A DNA stretch of 33,042 bases from Dellaglioa algida DSM 15638. GTDB taxonomy: Bacteria > Bacillota > Bacilli > Lactobacillales > Lactobacillaceae. The notes beneath the pieces are model-generated. The model made no database searches and was not told where the DNA came from. It saw only the letters and a list, made by a program, of their open reading frames with translations. The translations under genes and the position numbers were made by a program. The stretch is from the NCBI RefSeq assembly GCF_001434695.1, contig NZ_AZDI01000001.1, forward strand, positions 1 to 33,042, in the 5' to 3' direction. Below, piece after piece: positions 17,601-24,644 of the stretch; positions within the stretch are counted from its first letter, which is position 1; every line of letters begins with the position of its first letter.

Positions 17601-17639
17601 AAACAATTGGCTGCGCAAACTGAACAAGCAGAAAAATAA
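14625..17639 (+). CDS. yhgE: YhgE/Pip-domain membrane protein (phage-infection-protein family)
   Basis: 1004 aa. A transmembrane helix at about residues 12-36 is followed by the extracytoplasmic YhgE/Pip N-terminal domain (to about 165), then long stretches of xxGxxxL-type heptads (about 170-350 and 640-800) around a helical middle region. Five or six TM helices lie in the last 190 residues, similar to ABC-2 permeases. The family includes the Lactococcus phage-infection protein Pip; suggested roles are phage receptor, ESX-like secretion or envelope export. AGAAAGG precedes the start; ATG 14625 is close to it, and TTG 14631 is an alternative. A MarR regulator follows 84 nt later, probably in the same operon. 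Confidence 0.88.
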   Translation: MILFKELMSKNKRLIGYIAIACLIPSLIAYGTYKLVSSKQQMDTGNLKVAIINNDKEASFKGKKINVGEEVTKILKTNKQAKWEFVSADTAKKHLDSGDYTMSVTLPNDFSSNATTALDETPKVSLLKTKQSDTNNYVSQLITKQVAEQLKTQVLTNIQKAYDSALLGSVQQLGSGVKEASTGVKTLNKGTIKLKNGSKEVTRNLDTLATSMVTFDKGNQTLKTGLNTYTNGVDTLADGVNTYANGVNTYTNGVGTLVNGNQQLSTGINTLVASAPKLSDGVTQYVDGNKTLDAGLSTLQSGGATLAGGVDKLAAGASTLDSNSSALNSGVKTLAAGMSGSQSLPMAVAGLTAYSTGIKTGVTQIQTKLRARSEIIEHIPELISQIKNARQGSKELKAELAEIQESMTTLKALPALVEQLMAAGDQLETVQAQLNKINASTTGKMASALIYNGMATSSNDKVSELINASTTMSQDEKNAVLKQVTTTGKDIEKVGTNANGIKDNLLTTKAILEKTMGEMGSLMAEFKSTMGNVDLKDLLTKFDTITTHANALLNSTDTLTSDSMIGLLGDTKDLSDQIDELVTASNSNEDVAKKLNASVNGSSVDTTSAQTIKDTINQSIMTNSVGKLSAGILAYTAGTSQVAGGINQLNSNVPTLTSGVSALKAGSQKLVTAGGQLEAGTQTLVAGGTQLKAGSDKIVDGGSQLTAATPQLAAGGSQLTAGGSQLTAASSQLTDGETQLAAASPQLADGSKKLADGSKQVTDGLGTADAGVTLLNTKLADGAAQVGNINSSPKNVAQFVEPVKTQVESDNLAKTLKNTFAPLVIVLSLFVGAIVTQLILFRYRKKNELSPNWLQNLFLMLFISSIQTAGVLLLTLFFGVTIEHPISFVIFTFLSGLIFTLLCVVIDELLGTMGILLSLALLLVQLVITGQVIPNTMLSNAYQVFAAFLPVTHVLNGFTYAINSQGTGMIGSVLALMVMVVVLGAIWVFVNRKQLAAQTEQAEK
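15270..15620 (+). repeat. First heptad-coding repeat block within yhgE
   Basis: Degenerate 21-bp-periodic DNA encoding units such as NGVDTLADG, NGVNTYTNG and NGVGTLVNG. The GTNTACGTATAC-like spelling of adjacent units is nearly identical around 15340-15380, suggesting recent unit duplication. Confidence 0.75.
16520..16990 (+). repeat. Second heptad-coding repeat block within yhgE
   Basis: 21-bp-periodic units encoding GGSQLTA, AASSQLT, ASPQLAD and GSKKLAD type heptads. The units near 16765-16810 share a GCAGGTGGTTCACARTTAAC spelling, making this the most homogeneous part. The matching minus-strand open frames are artefacts of the repeat. Confidence 0.78.
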
Positions 17640-17691
17640 AAATACAATCATTTAGGATAGTAATTAACCGTGTTGTGTGCTAAATTTAACT

Positions 17692-17705
17692 ATACGTAAA
17701 CGTAT
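17692..17705 (+). promoter_or_regulatory. Palindrome ATACGT-AA-ACGTAT before marR
   Basis: Perfect 6-bp inverted arms with a 2-nt centre, ending 6 nt before the AGAGGAG ribosome binding site of the MarR gene. It may be an operator for autoregulation. It does not match the yhgE operators. Confidence 0.4.
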
Positions 17706-17723
17706 GCAAGAGGAGAATTAGCA

Positions 17724-18164
17724 ATGACAACAACTAAGTTAATGGAAGACTATATTGACATGTATTTGGGAACATTTAAGTATGTGGAAGGATTTATCTC
17801 ACAACCTACTAGTGAGTATAATTTGTCTTTTGAACAGTTTTTAATTTTAAAAGATATTCAAAATACTGAAAACATTAGCATGGTTGATATTGCAAAAAAA
17901 AGAAATGTTTCAAGGAGTGCGATTGCACGCCAATTGAACGTTTTGAAACAATTACAATATATCTATCAAGAACAAGACACGATTGATAGAAGAAGAATAA
18001 ATTTACGTTTATCTGATCAAGGTGCAAAAGTAGAACGTGTTGTTACCGAGTCAATCAAAAAAAGATTTGATACTTGGGTAGACGTTTTAGGTGAAGGTAA
18101 AGTCGTGGATTTGCTTGGATTAATGAGAGAATTCGGACAAAAAATAATGGTAGACGGAAGATAA
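17724..18164 (+). CDS. MarR-family transcriptional regulator
   Basis: 146-aa winged-helix regulator. The recognition-helix region is SMVDIAKKRNVSRSAIARQL (about residues 53-72), followed by the wing signature DTIDRRRINLRLSDQG (about 87-102), diagnostic of MarR. Dimerisation helices are at both ends. Such proteins usually repress envelope or efflux genes and their own operon. No terminator is visible between yhgE and this gene, so co-transcription and control of the yhgE promoter are plausible. The start is supported by AGAGGAG. The terminator hairpin overlaps the end of the gene. Confidence 0.9.
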   Translation: MTTTKLMEDYIDMYLGTFKYVEGFISQPTSEYNLSFEQFLILKDIQNTENISMVDIAKKRNVSRSAIARQLNVLKQLQYIYQEQDTIDRRRINLRLSDQGAKVERVVTESIKKRFDTWVDVLGEGKVVDLLGLMREFGQKIMVDGR

Positions 18165-18189
18165 AATTCCGTGTACCATTATTTTTTTG
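18144..18189 (+). terminator. Terminator overlapping the end of marR
   Basis: AATGGTAGACGGAA (18146-18159) pairs with TTCCGTGTACCATT (18167-18180) with one mismatch. A T-run follows. The marR stop codon (18162-18164) sits in the loop. Confidence 0.88.
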
Positions 18190-18196
18190 GAAAATA

Positions 18197-18212
18197 TTGT
18201 ATGCGTTTTCTA
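18197..18212 (+). promoter_or_regulatory. cre-like site (CcpA) upstream of ackA
   Basis: TTGTATGCGTTTTCTA matches the consensus WTGNAANCGNWNNCWW at all but one fixed position. It lies about 100 bp upstream of the predicted ackA start. In Bacillus, CcpA activates ackA from an upstream cre. An overlapping TTGTAT-17-TATGCT promoter-like pair (18197-18225) is an alternative reading. Confidence 0.5.
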
Positions 18213-18271
18213 AAAGAGGTATGCTAGCATAATACATTACCGAAAATATAATAGATTTTGATTGCGTTTTT

Positions 18272-18301
18272 TTGGGATTAAAGTAATATAAACAGTATAA
18301 T
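18272..18301 (+). promoter_or_regulatory. Promoter of ackA
   Basis: TTGGGA (18272-18277), 18 nt, then a perfect TATAAT (18296-18301). The transcript would start near 18308, downstream of the ATG at 18303, which supports ATG 18339 as the true start. Confidence 0.7.
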
Positions 18302-18338
18302 AATGTTAATTAAACGAAATCATAACTGGAGGAAGAAT

Positions 18339-19526
18339 ATGTCAAAAATTATTGCAATCAACGCAGGTAGTTCAAGTTTGAAATTTCAATTGTTTAGTAT
18401 GCCGGAAGAAACCGTCATTGCCAAAGGATTGATTGAAAGAATAGGACTTAAAGACTCAATTCTTACAATTAAGTATGATAATGGTAAAAAATATGAAGAT
18501 GTATTAGATATAGATAATCATTCGGTTGGGGTCCAATTATTATTAAAACTTTTACTTCAATTAGATATTATTGCTGATTTTAACGAGATATCTGGTGTTG
18601 GTCATCGTGTCGTTGCTGGTGGTGAATTCTTTAAAAAATCAACATTAGTGAATGCTGATACGATTGCAAAAATTGATGAATTATCAGAATTAGCACCATT
18701 ACACAATCCGGCGAACCTTTTAGGTATTCAAGCCTTTGAAGAAATCTTACCTACTGCAACGAGTGTCGCAGTATTTGATACAGCATTTCATCAAACAATG
18801 CCTGAAGAAAGTTACATGTATAGTGTTCCTTATGAATGGTATGAAAAGTATGGCGCAAGACGTTATGGTGCCCATGGCACAAGCGTTCGTTATGTTGTTT
18901 CAGAAGCTGAAAAGTTATTCGATAAGGATCCTAAAGAATTAAAATTGATTACTTTACATTTGGGTGCTGGGGCATCCATTACAGCGACTGTTGGTGGTAA
19001 ATCTATTGATACATCAATGGGCTTCACACCACTTGCTGGTATCACAATGGCAACGCGCTCTGGAGACGTAGACGTGTCATTGGTCGCTTACATGATGAGA
19101 CAATTAAAAATTACGGATATAGATGAAATGGTCAACATTTTGAATCGTAAGTCAGGTTTACTTGGTATTTCAGGTATTTCTCCTGATATGCGTGACGTTA
19201 AAGCGCAACTAGGTAAAAATCCGCGTGCCGATTTAGCAGTAAAAATCTACGTTCAAAATATCATTAAATATATTGGCCAATACATCGCAGAAATGCAGGG
19301 CGTTGATGGCATTATTTTCACAGCCGGACTTGGTGAAAATGATCGTATCGTTCGTCGCCGTGTAATAGAACATTTATCTTACTTAGGTATTGGGTTTGAT
19401 GCCGAAAATAATGAAAAAATGGGTGAACAGGTAATGCTTAGTACGCCAGAATCTGCCGTTAAAGTTTTCGCCATACCTACTGATGAAGAATTAGTAATTG
19501 CGCGTGACGTTCAGTCGTTAATGTAA
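18339..19526 (+). CDS. ackA: Acetate kinase
   Basis: 395-aa cytoplasmic ASKHA-fold kinase converting acetyl phosphate and ADP to acetate and ATP, the energy-yielding step of heterofermentation or pyruvate dissipation. Visible motifs are INAGSSSLKFQLF (N-terminal phosphate signature), GHRVVAGG, FDTAFHQTMP, RRYGAHGTS, HLGAGAS, DTSMGFTPLAG and TRSGDVD. ATG 18339 with GGAGG is chosen; the in-frame ATG at 18303 adds 12 basic residues and lies before the predicted transcript start. It is monocistronic with its own terminator. The upstream cre-like box suggests carbon catabolite control. Confidence 0.96.
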   Translation: MSKIIAINAGSSSLKFQLFSMPEETVIAKGLIERIGLKDSILTIKYDNGKKYEDVLDIDNHSVGVQLLLKLLLQLDIIADFNEISGVGHRVVAGGEFFKKSTLVNADTIAKIDELSELAPLHNPANLLGIQAFEEILPTATSVAVFDTAFHQTMPEESYMYSVPYEWYEKYGARRYGAHGTSVRYVVSEAEKLFDKDPKELKLITLHLGAGASITATVGGKSIDTSMGFTPLAGITMATRSGDVDVSLVAYMMRQLKITDIDEMVNILNRKSGLLGISGISPDMRDVKAQLGKNPRADLAVKIYVQNIIKYIGQYIAEMQGVDGIIFTAGLGENDRIVRRRVIEHLSYLGIGFDAENNEKMGEQVMLSTPESAVKVFAIPTDEELVIARDVQSLM

Positions 19527-19561
19527 GAAGAAAATGTCAAAAAGAAGACTATAAAGTGAGG

Positions 19562-19590
19562 AAGATATCGCATTGCGATATCTTTTTTAT
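19562..19590 (+). terminator. Terminator of ackA
   Basis: AAGATATCGC (19562-19571) pairs perfectly with GCGATATCTT (19575-19584) around a very short loop, followed by Ts. Confidence 0.88.
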
Positions 19591-19630
19591 TTTGTAACAG
19601 AACGGTAATATTTAAGGGGTTAACAAGCAA

Positions 19631-19660
19631 TTGAAAAAGTGTTAAATTAGACCTTATAAA
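19631..19660 (+). promoter_or_regulatory. Promoter of the 64-aa protein gene
   Basis: TTGAAA (19631-19636), 18 nt, TATAAA (19655-19660). It lies 50 nt before the start codon. Confidence 0.6.
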
Positions 19661-19709
19661 TAATTAATACTGGCAACAAATAGTTGTCATCATTCGGAGG
19701 CGTAACATA

Positions 19710-19904
19710 ATGAGTAGGTGTAAACTTGATATTATGAGTGAGTATCAAGCAGCAATGCAAAAACTTGCTGATCTTAGAAGTAACATTGGAAACAGACAAC
19801 AATCATCAATTCGAGATAGCTTTTTCCAAGAGGAAAAATCGCTTGAAAGAGAATGTTCAGAACTGAACATTTTATTAGAAGCTATCGATGTTGCGGAAGA
19901 TTAA
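19710..19904 (+). CDS. Hypothetical small protein, 64 aa, coiled-coil-like
   Basis: I do not recognise a family. The protein is soluble and mostly helical, with heptad-like leucines (MQKLADLRSN; ERECSELNILLEAI) that could form a short helical hairpin. It contains two cysteines. Gene reality is supported by GGAGG before ATG 19710, a promoter upstream and a strong terminator downstream. A second in-frame ATG at 19734 would shorten it by 8 residues but lacks the ribosome binding site. Function unknown. Confidence 0.72.
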   Translation: MSRCKLDIMSEYQAAMQKLADLRSNIGNRQQSSIRDSFFQEEKSLERECSELNILLEAIDVAED

Positions 19905-19931
19905 CCCAACTTTTTGAAAAATAAAAGTAGT

Positions 19932-19973
19932 AAAAACGATTAAATTCAAATAATGAATTTAATCGTTTTTTTT
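19932..19973. terminator. Bidirectional terminator between the 64-aa gene and dedA
   Basis: A 17-bp inverted repeat (arms 19932-19948 and 19954-19970, loop AATAA) is followed by Ts on the plus strand and preceded by As. The last codons and stop of the minus-strand dedA gene (from 19959) form one arm. Confidence 0.88.
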
Positions 19974-20579
19974 GTCTCTATTTAATTTGATTAATTTATA
20001 AATACCAAAGAATGACAAGATGATTAAAACAATCCCAACTAATGTGGCGAAAATATCAACCGTTGCAGCAACTTTTGCCCATGCATTACCGGCAAATGCG
20101 CCAAGATAAATCAACGCAGTATTCCAGATTAATGTTCCAAAGAATGTTAATGGAATAAAGAAACGTAACTTATATTTTGTAATACCAGCGGGTATTGAAA
20201 TCAAACTGCGGACAATTGGCACGAAACGGCCCAAGAAAACGGCTCGATTGTCATATTTTACGAAAAATTCGGTGGCCTTTTCAATATGAACCGGTTTTAG
20301 ACCAAGCCATGAGCCATACTTACTCGCAAAAAAACGATTTAAGCGGTCAGTACTTAAAAAACGGCCAATGGAGTATAGAATTAAAGCACCAATGGTCGCG
20401 CCGACCGTAGCGGATAAGATGAGACCAACTGGTTCAAGATTGCTTGATAATGTCATAAATCCAGCAAACGTTAAAATGATTTCGGAAGGAATAGGTGGGA
20501 AAATGTTTTCAATTGCGATGAGTAACGCAACACCTAGATAGCCATGTTGGCCGATTAAGTCAATAATGGTTTCTTGCAT
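19959..20579 (-). CDS. DedA-family membrane protein
   Basis: 206-aa polytopic membrane protein of the DedA/VTT (SNARE-associated) family. Visible signatures are ENIFPPIPSEIILTFAGF (re-entrant region, about residues 22-39), the GRFVPIVRSLISIPAG motif in the second half, and a final TM helix followed by a basic tail. Family members are linked to undecaprenyl-phosphate or phospholipid recycling and to proton-motive force and antimicrobial-peptide tolerance. Start ATG 20579 follows AAGGGGTG; the longer reading frame to 20612 includes the ribosome binding site. It is divergent from licD. Confidence 0.9.
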   Translation of the reverse strand: MQETIIDLIGQHGYLGVALLIAIENIFPPIPSEIILTFAGFMTLSSNLEPVGLILSATVGATIGALILYSIGRFLSTDRLNRFFASKYGSWLGLKPVHIEKATEFFVKYDNRAVFLGRFVPIVRSLISIPAGITKYKLRFFIPLTFFGTLIWNTALIYLGAFAGNAWAKVAATVDIFATLVGIVLIILSFFGIYKLIKLNRDKKND

Positions 20580-20690
20580 TTGGACACCCCTTTTATTTAA
20601 TAGATTAAGCATAACATGACGCGAATAAATAAAGTAATGAAAATGATTAGCTTAATAGAAATTAAATATTTTCGTGTTTTGTATTTAATT

Positions 20691-20700
20691 TGGTACAATT
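20691..20700 (+). promoter_or_regulatory. Extended -10 promoter of licD
   Basis: TTGGTACAAT contains TG-N-TACAAT, with no good -35. The expected start near 20708 lies before ATG 20735. Confidence 0.5.
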
Positions 20701-20734
20701 AGGAAAAGAAATCAGACGACATAGGGTGATAAAA

Positions 20735-21569
20735 ATGGAAATTGAAGAACTACACAAAGTGGAATTGGATTTAATTCAGGAAATTATTGAAATTTGTCAA
20801 AAAAATCAAATTAAATATTTTATGATTGGTGGTAGTTTACTTGGCGCGGTCAGGCATCAAGGATTTATTCCATGGGATGATGATGTCGATATTGGTATGG
20901 TACGGGAGGATTACGACCGATTCTTACAGGTTGCACCTGCTGAGCTCAGTCAGCCTTATTATTTTCTACAAACGGATCAAAGTGACCAAAACTACGCGTT
21001 TGGTTACGCAAAACTACTAGATGAGTCAATATATATTGAAGAGAAAAGAAATATAAATGATGCGAGAAAAGGTGTCTTTGTTGATATCTTTCCGTTTGAT
21101 AAAATACCGATGGGAGATGTTGAACGGTCGATTCAACAGTCTCGATATAAATATCTTAATGCTAAAATTATTTTAGCAAGTAATTATCGATTGATAGACA
21201 CTGAAATTACCGCAAAAATTAGAAAGATGCAACCTGACCAAAGTCGTAAAACAAGGGAATATAAAGAAAAAAGAGATGAGCTAGCAAGGACTTACAATCA
21301 AGATGAGACAATTCAAGAATATAAAAATTTAGCTTCACAGTACTCATATGAAAAAGAATTGCTTTCAGAAAAGGAATTGGCAACCGTAGTTGAAGTTCCT
21401 TTTGAAAAACCTTACGGTAACGATTCTAAGTGCTTACGATGCTATTTTGAGCCGTCTATACGGTGATTATTTACAGTTACCACCTGAGGATAAGCAAATT
21501 GAAAAACATATAGAGAAAGTGACTATTTTAGATCGTAAAGAATTTACTTTCGACAATAGAATAAATTGA
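20735..21569 (+). pseudogene. LicD-family phosphotransferase gene with a single-base frameshift
   Basis: LicD/fukutin-like nucleotidyltransferase-fold protein, expected to add phosphocholine or a similar group to teichoic acid or glycan. The N-terminal frame shows GGSLLGAVRHQGFIPWDDDVDIG (residues about 32-54), with the metal-binding DDD. After VPFE the reading frame turns into nonsense and stops at 21466. Removing one A from the five-A run at 21405-21409 restores FENLTVTILSAYDAIL and RLYGDYLQLPPEDKQ, the expected LicD C-terminus, to TGA 21567-21569 (277 aa). ATG 20735 follows AGGGTG. It is either a recent pseudogene, phase variation at the A-run, or a sequencing error. Confidence 0.85.
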
Positions 21570-21620
21570 TTTTGTGGTCTAAATAAGATACGTTAAGAGT
21601 AACAAATGGAGGGTTTTCAG

Positions 21621-21812
21621 ATGGATAAGGAATCAATTATTGATGAGCGACTAATTAATCGAAAATTTAAAATTGATCATGACAATATTCAAGGAACCAT
21701 TACTTTTTTTGGTATCTATTACCACTACTTCAGTGAGGAAACATTGGAAATTGGGGATACCGTTCAGATTATCGGCACACATGTTGAAGGATTAAACGTC
21801 AAAAAAATATAA
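21621..21812 (+). CDS. Minimal NfeD-like OB-fold protein, 63 aa
   Basis: Small soluble protein with beta-strand pattern NRKFKID, GTITFFGIYYHYFS, IGDTVQIIGTHVEGLNVKKI. The last part (GDxVxIxGxxxxGLxVxxI) is the signature of the NfeD C-terminal OB-fold. The protease and membrane domains of full NfeD are absent. It lies 15 nt before an SPFH/stomatin gene, the standard NfeD-stomatin pairing. Start ATG 21621 is set by GGAGGG at 21608-21613; the in-frame ATG at 21606 overlaps that site. Assignment is by pattern plus context. It probably acts with the SPFH protein. Confidence 0.62.
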   Translation: MDKESIIDERLINRKFKIDHDNIQGTITFFGIYYHYFSEETLEIGDTVQIIGTHVEGLNVKKI

Positions 21813-21827
21813 AGGTGGTTATATATT

Positions 21828-22697
21828 ATGTTGGGGCTTTTAGCTGTTATTATTATTGTTGTTTTATTGGTGCTTATTTTACCCGCAACAATTAGAATTA
21901 TTAGACAACCACATCAAGGGGTTGTCATCACTCTAGGAAAATATGAGACGACGTTAGCTCCAGGGTTGCATTTCATTAAACCATTTATTTCTTCCGTAAT
22001 TCGTGTCAGCACGGCGCAACAACCTCTAGATCTTGATAAACAGGTGGTTATTACAAAAGATAACGCTGAGATTGAAGTTAAAATTTCGTTGAAATATCAC
22101 GTTACTGATATTCAGGATTTTGTATTTAAAAATGAGGATTCTGTGCGCAGTATGATACAGGATACACGTGCATCATTGCGTGGTATTATCGGAAATAAAA
22201 TGTTGGATGAAGTTTTAAACGGAACGCAAGAAATTAACCGCGGCTTGTTTGGCGAAATTTCAAATGTTACAGCCGGGTACGGCTTAAATGTCGACCGTAT
22301 CAACATTGACACGGTTAAACCTTCAGTTGAAATTCAAGATTCAATGAATAAATTATTGAAGGCTGCTAGAAATCGTGATGCAACCGTTGCTGAGGCCGAA
22401 GGTTACAGTAAATCAGTTGCGCTAAAAAACAAGGCTGATAACGATGCATGGGTTAATTCTGCACAAGCTAAAGCGGAGGCTGTTAAAAAGACCGCCGATG
22501 CTGAAGCATACCGAATTGATGCCGTTAATCTTTCATTAAATAAAGTTCATGATGGTTATTTTATTAGTCAGAACATTGAAGCATTTAAAGAGCTTGCAAA
22601 AAGCGATGCGAATACTGTTGTGATGCCTAGTAATGCCATCGATAGTTTGGGCCAAATTCCGGCTATTAAAGCATTATTAAAATCAGAAGCTAAATAA
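21828..22697 (+). CDS. SPFH/Band 7 (stomatin-slipin type) membrane protein
   Basis: 289 aa. One N-terminal TM helix (about residues 3-24) precedes the SPFH domain: RQPHQGVVITLGKYETTLAPGLHF (about 29-52), a QQPLDL strand and a QDTRASLRGIIGNKMLDEVL helix. An Ala/Lys-rich coiled coil follows (about 185-235, AEAEGYSK, KAEAVKKTADAEAYR). Such proteins oligomerise in membrane microdomains and regulate proteases or membrane organisation. It starts at ATG 21828 after AAAGGTGG. Together with the small NfeD-like protein upstream and UPF0178 and MATE genes downstream it forms a probable operon. Confidence 0.93.
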   Translation: MLGLLAVIIIVVLLVLILPATIRIIRQPHQGVVITLGKYETTLAPGLHFIKPFISSVIRVSTAQQPLDLDKQVVITKDNAEIEVKISLKYHVTDIQDFVFKNEDSVRSMIQDTRASLRGIIGNKMLDEVLNGTQEINRGLFGEISNVTAGYGLNVDRINIDTVKPSVEIQDSMNKLLKAARNRDATVAEAEGYSKSVALKNKADNDAWVNSAQAKAEAVKKTADAEAYRIDAVNLSLNKVHDGYFISQNIEAFKELAKSDANTVVMPSNAIDSLGQIPAIKALLKSEAK

Positions 22698-22753
22698 AAC
22701 TTTCAAGAGGTCATTCTTTGAAGGTTTTTTTACTAGATGTGAGAGGTCACAAA

Positions 22754-23203
22754 TTGAAAATTATTATTGACGGGGATGCGTCTCCAGTAAAAAAAGAAGT
22801 CATTGCTGAAGCAGGACTCAGGAACATCAACGTCTTGTTGATAACAAGTACGCCACATTTTTCGACCAAGGAATATCCCGAATATGTTTCAGTTAGTTAT
22901 GTGGATCAGGGACCGGATGCGGCAGATTATCGAATTGTTAAATTAGCCGAAAAGACGGATATCGTTATTACGCAAGACTATGGACTTGCATCACTCTTAT
23001 TACCTAAAGGAGTGATTGTTATGCACCATAAAGGTTTTGAATATACAAATGATAATATTGACCGCATGTTGGATTCAAGATATATGAGCGCTATGGCAAG
23101 AAAATCAGGTCAACGAACAAAAGGACCAAGTGCATTTTCTAATCAAGACAGGGCGGAATTCAAGAAAAAATTTATTTTATTATTGAACGAAAAAGGGTAT
23201 TAA
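22754..23203 (+). CDS. UPF0178 (YaiI/YqxD) family protein, TTG start
   Basis: 149-aa cytoplasmic protein. It begins KIIIDGDASPVKKEV, the family's Asp-rich opening, and contains YVDQGPDAADYRIVKLA and VITQDYGLASLLL, which look like a PIN/NYN-type nuclease fold with several acidic residues. No activity is established. Start: family proteins begin just before the first Asp motif, pointing to TTG 22754 with AGAGGTCA upstream. An in-frame TTG at 22718, also preceded by AGAGGTC, would add 12 residues. It lies 56 nt after the SPFH gene and 29 nt before the MATE gene. Confidence 0.85.
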   Translation: MKIIIDGDASPVKKEVIAEAGLRNINVLLITSTPHFSTKEYPEYVSVSYVDQGPDAADYRIVKLAEKTDIVITQDYGLASLLLPKGVIVMHHKGFEYTNDNIDRMLDSRYMSAMARKSGQRTKGPSAFSNQDRAEFKKKFILLLNEKGY

Positions 23204-23232
23204 ACAAAATTTAGAGTAAAGAAGGGGCTTAT

Positions 23233-24597
23233 TTGCGATCGTTAACATCGGGTAATCCAGCAAAATTAATTTTTATGTTTACAATACCATTATTGGTAGG
23301 TAATTTATTTCAACAATTGTACAGTATTTCGGATACATTAATCGTCGGACAAACTTTAGGTGTAGACGCATTGGCCGCAGTCGGATCAACCGGGAGTATT
23401 CAATTTTTAATTATTGGGTTTGCACAAGGATTGACTGCTGGCTTGTCTATCATCACCGCGCAACGTTTTGGTGCGAAAGACTATCGTGGCGTTAGAAAGA
23501 GTTTTGCGGCTGGTCTTTTAATTAGTTTAGTTGCGACAATTGTTTTAACAGCAGTCAGTTTATTTTTTGTAAAAGATATTTTAACACTTATGAAGACGCC
23601 ACCCGAAATATTTGGAGATGCTCAAACGTTTATAAGTATCATTTTTGGTGGTATCTTTGCGTCAATGGCGTTTAATATTTTATCGAATGTTATTCGAGCA
23701 TTAGGCGACAGTCGTACACCGCTATATTTTTTAATATTTGCTAGTATTATTAATGTTGGCTTAGAATTATTATTTATTTTAGTCTTCCATTGGGGCGTAG
23801 CGGGAGCTGGTTTTGCAACAATCATTGCGCAATCGTGTTCGGTTGTATTTTGTTTAGTTTATATTTATCGGAAAATTCCGATCTTACATATTGGTCATCA
23901 TCATTTTAAAGAAATTACAATGAAAAATATTAATGAACATCTTTACGTTGCTTTACCAATGGCTTTTCAAGCCTCAATTATTGCGATTGGCGCGATTATG
24001 TTGCAATCCGCATTAAATGGGTTGGGTACTACCGCGGTTGCAAGTACAACCGCCGCATCAAAGATTGATCAACTGTCTACGCAACCGATGATGTCATTTG
24101 GAATTGGGATGGCTACTTTTACGGCCCAGAATTATGGTGCGAAAAAATATAGCCGTGTCTTAGACGGGGTTAAAAAATGTTTATTAATGTCAGGAACTTT
24201 TAGCATTATCGCGAGTTTATTAGTTATATTATTTGGACAGCAGTTAGTGACTTTGTTTGTTGGGAACAACGCACCAAAAGTCGTGGCGTTATCACAGGTT
24301 TATTTTAATATTAACGGATCGTTTTATCTTCTGTTATCAGTCTTGTTTGTTATTAGGTATACCCTTCAAGGACTAGGACAAAGTATTGTACCCACAGTTG
24401 CAGGGGTTGTTGAGTTATTAATGCGATCTTTTGCGGCAATCTTTTTGGCTGGAGTATTTGGGTATGCCGGGGCGTGTTTTGCAAATCCGTTAGCGTGGGG
24501 TGGATCATGTGTCGTTTTGATTTATTCATACGTGAAAGCCGTTAAAAATTTGAAACGATTAGATCTTGAACAAAAGTCGGAAAACGAGCTGGCTTAA
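23233..24597 (+). CDS. MATE-family efflux transporter, TTG start
   Basis: 454-aa, about 12 hydrophobic helices, with the family opening NPAKLIFMFTIPLLVGNLFQQLYSISDT split across the first helix (TSGNPAKLIFMF, then LFQQLY) and VGQTLGVDALAAVG. The second half repeats the pattern from about residue 235 (LPMAFQASI), including a TAQNYGAKKY stretch equivalent to TAQRFGAKDY in the first half. This is a predicted cation-coupled drug or metabolite exporter with unknown substrate. TTG 23233 has AAGGGG at good spacing, and no ATG fits. It is last in the SPFH operon. The tRNA-Gly promoter begins right after its stop. Confidence 0.92.
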   Translation: MRSLTSGNPAKLIFMFTIPLLVGNLFQQLYSISDTLIVGQTLGVDALAAVGSTGSIQFLIIGFAQGLTAGLSIITAQRFGAKDYRGVRKSFAAGLLISLVATIVLTAVSLFFVKDILTLMKTPPEIFGDAQTFISIIFGGIFASMAFNILSNVIRALGDSRTPLYFLIFASIINVGLELLFILVFHWGVAGAGFATIIAQSCSVVFCLVYIYRKIPILHIGHHHFKEITMKNINEHLYVALPMAFQASIIAIGAIMLQSALNGLGTTAVASTTAASKIDQLSTQPMMSFGIGMATFTAQNYGAKKYSRVLDGVKKCLLMSGTFSIIASLLVILFGQQLVTLFVGNNAPKVVALSQVYFNINGSFYLLLSVLFVIRYTLQGLGQSIVPTVAGVVELLMRSFAAIFLAGVFGYAGACFANPLAWGGSCVVLIYSYVKAVKNLKRLDLEQKSENELA

Positions 24598-24603
24598 TTA
24601 ATT

Positions 24604-24632
24604 ATGACAAAGATGGGGAAATATGCTATACT
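24604..24632 (+). promoter_or_regulatory. Promoter of tRNA-Gly(CCC)
   Basis: ATGACA (24604-24609), 17 nt, TATACT (24627-24632) preceded by TGC as in an extended -10. The transcript would start about 6 nt before the tRNA. Confidence 0.85.
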
Positions 24633-24644
24633 AAGCAACGTTCT

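Noticed and set aside
18303-18338. Longer acetate kinase start at 18303
   Set aside because: It lies on top of the TATAAT promoter region, lacks a ribosome binding site and adds residues not found in the family; ATG 18339 has GGAGG.
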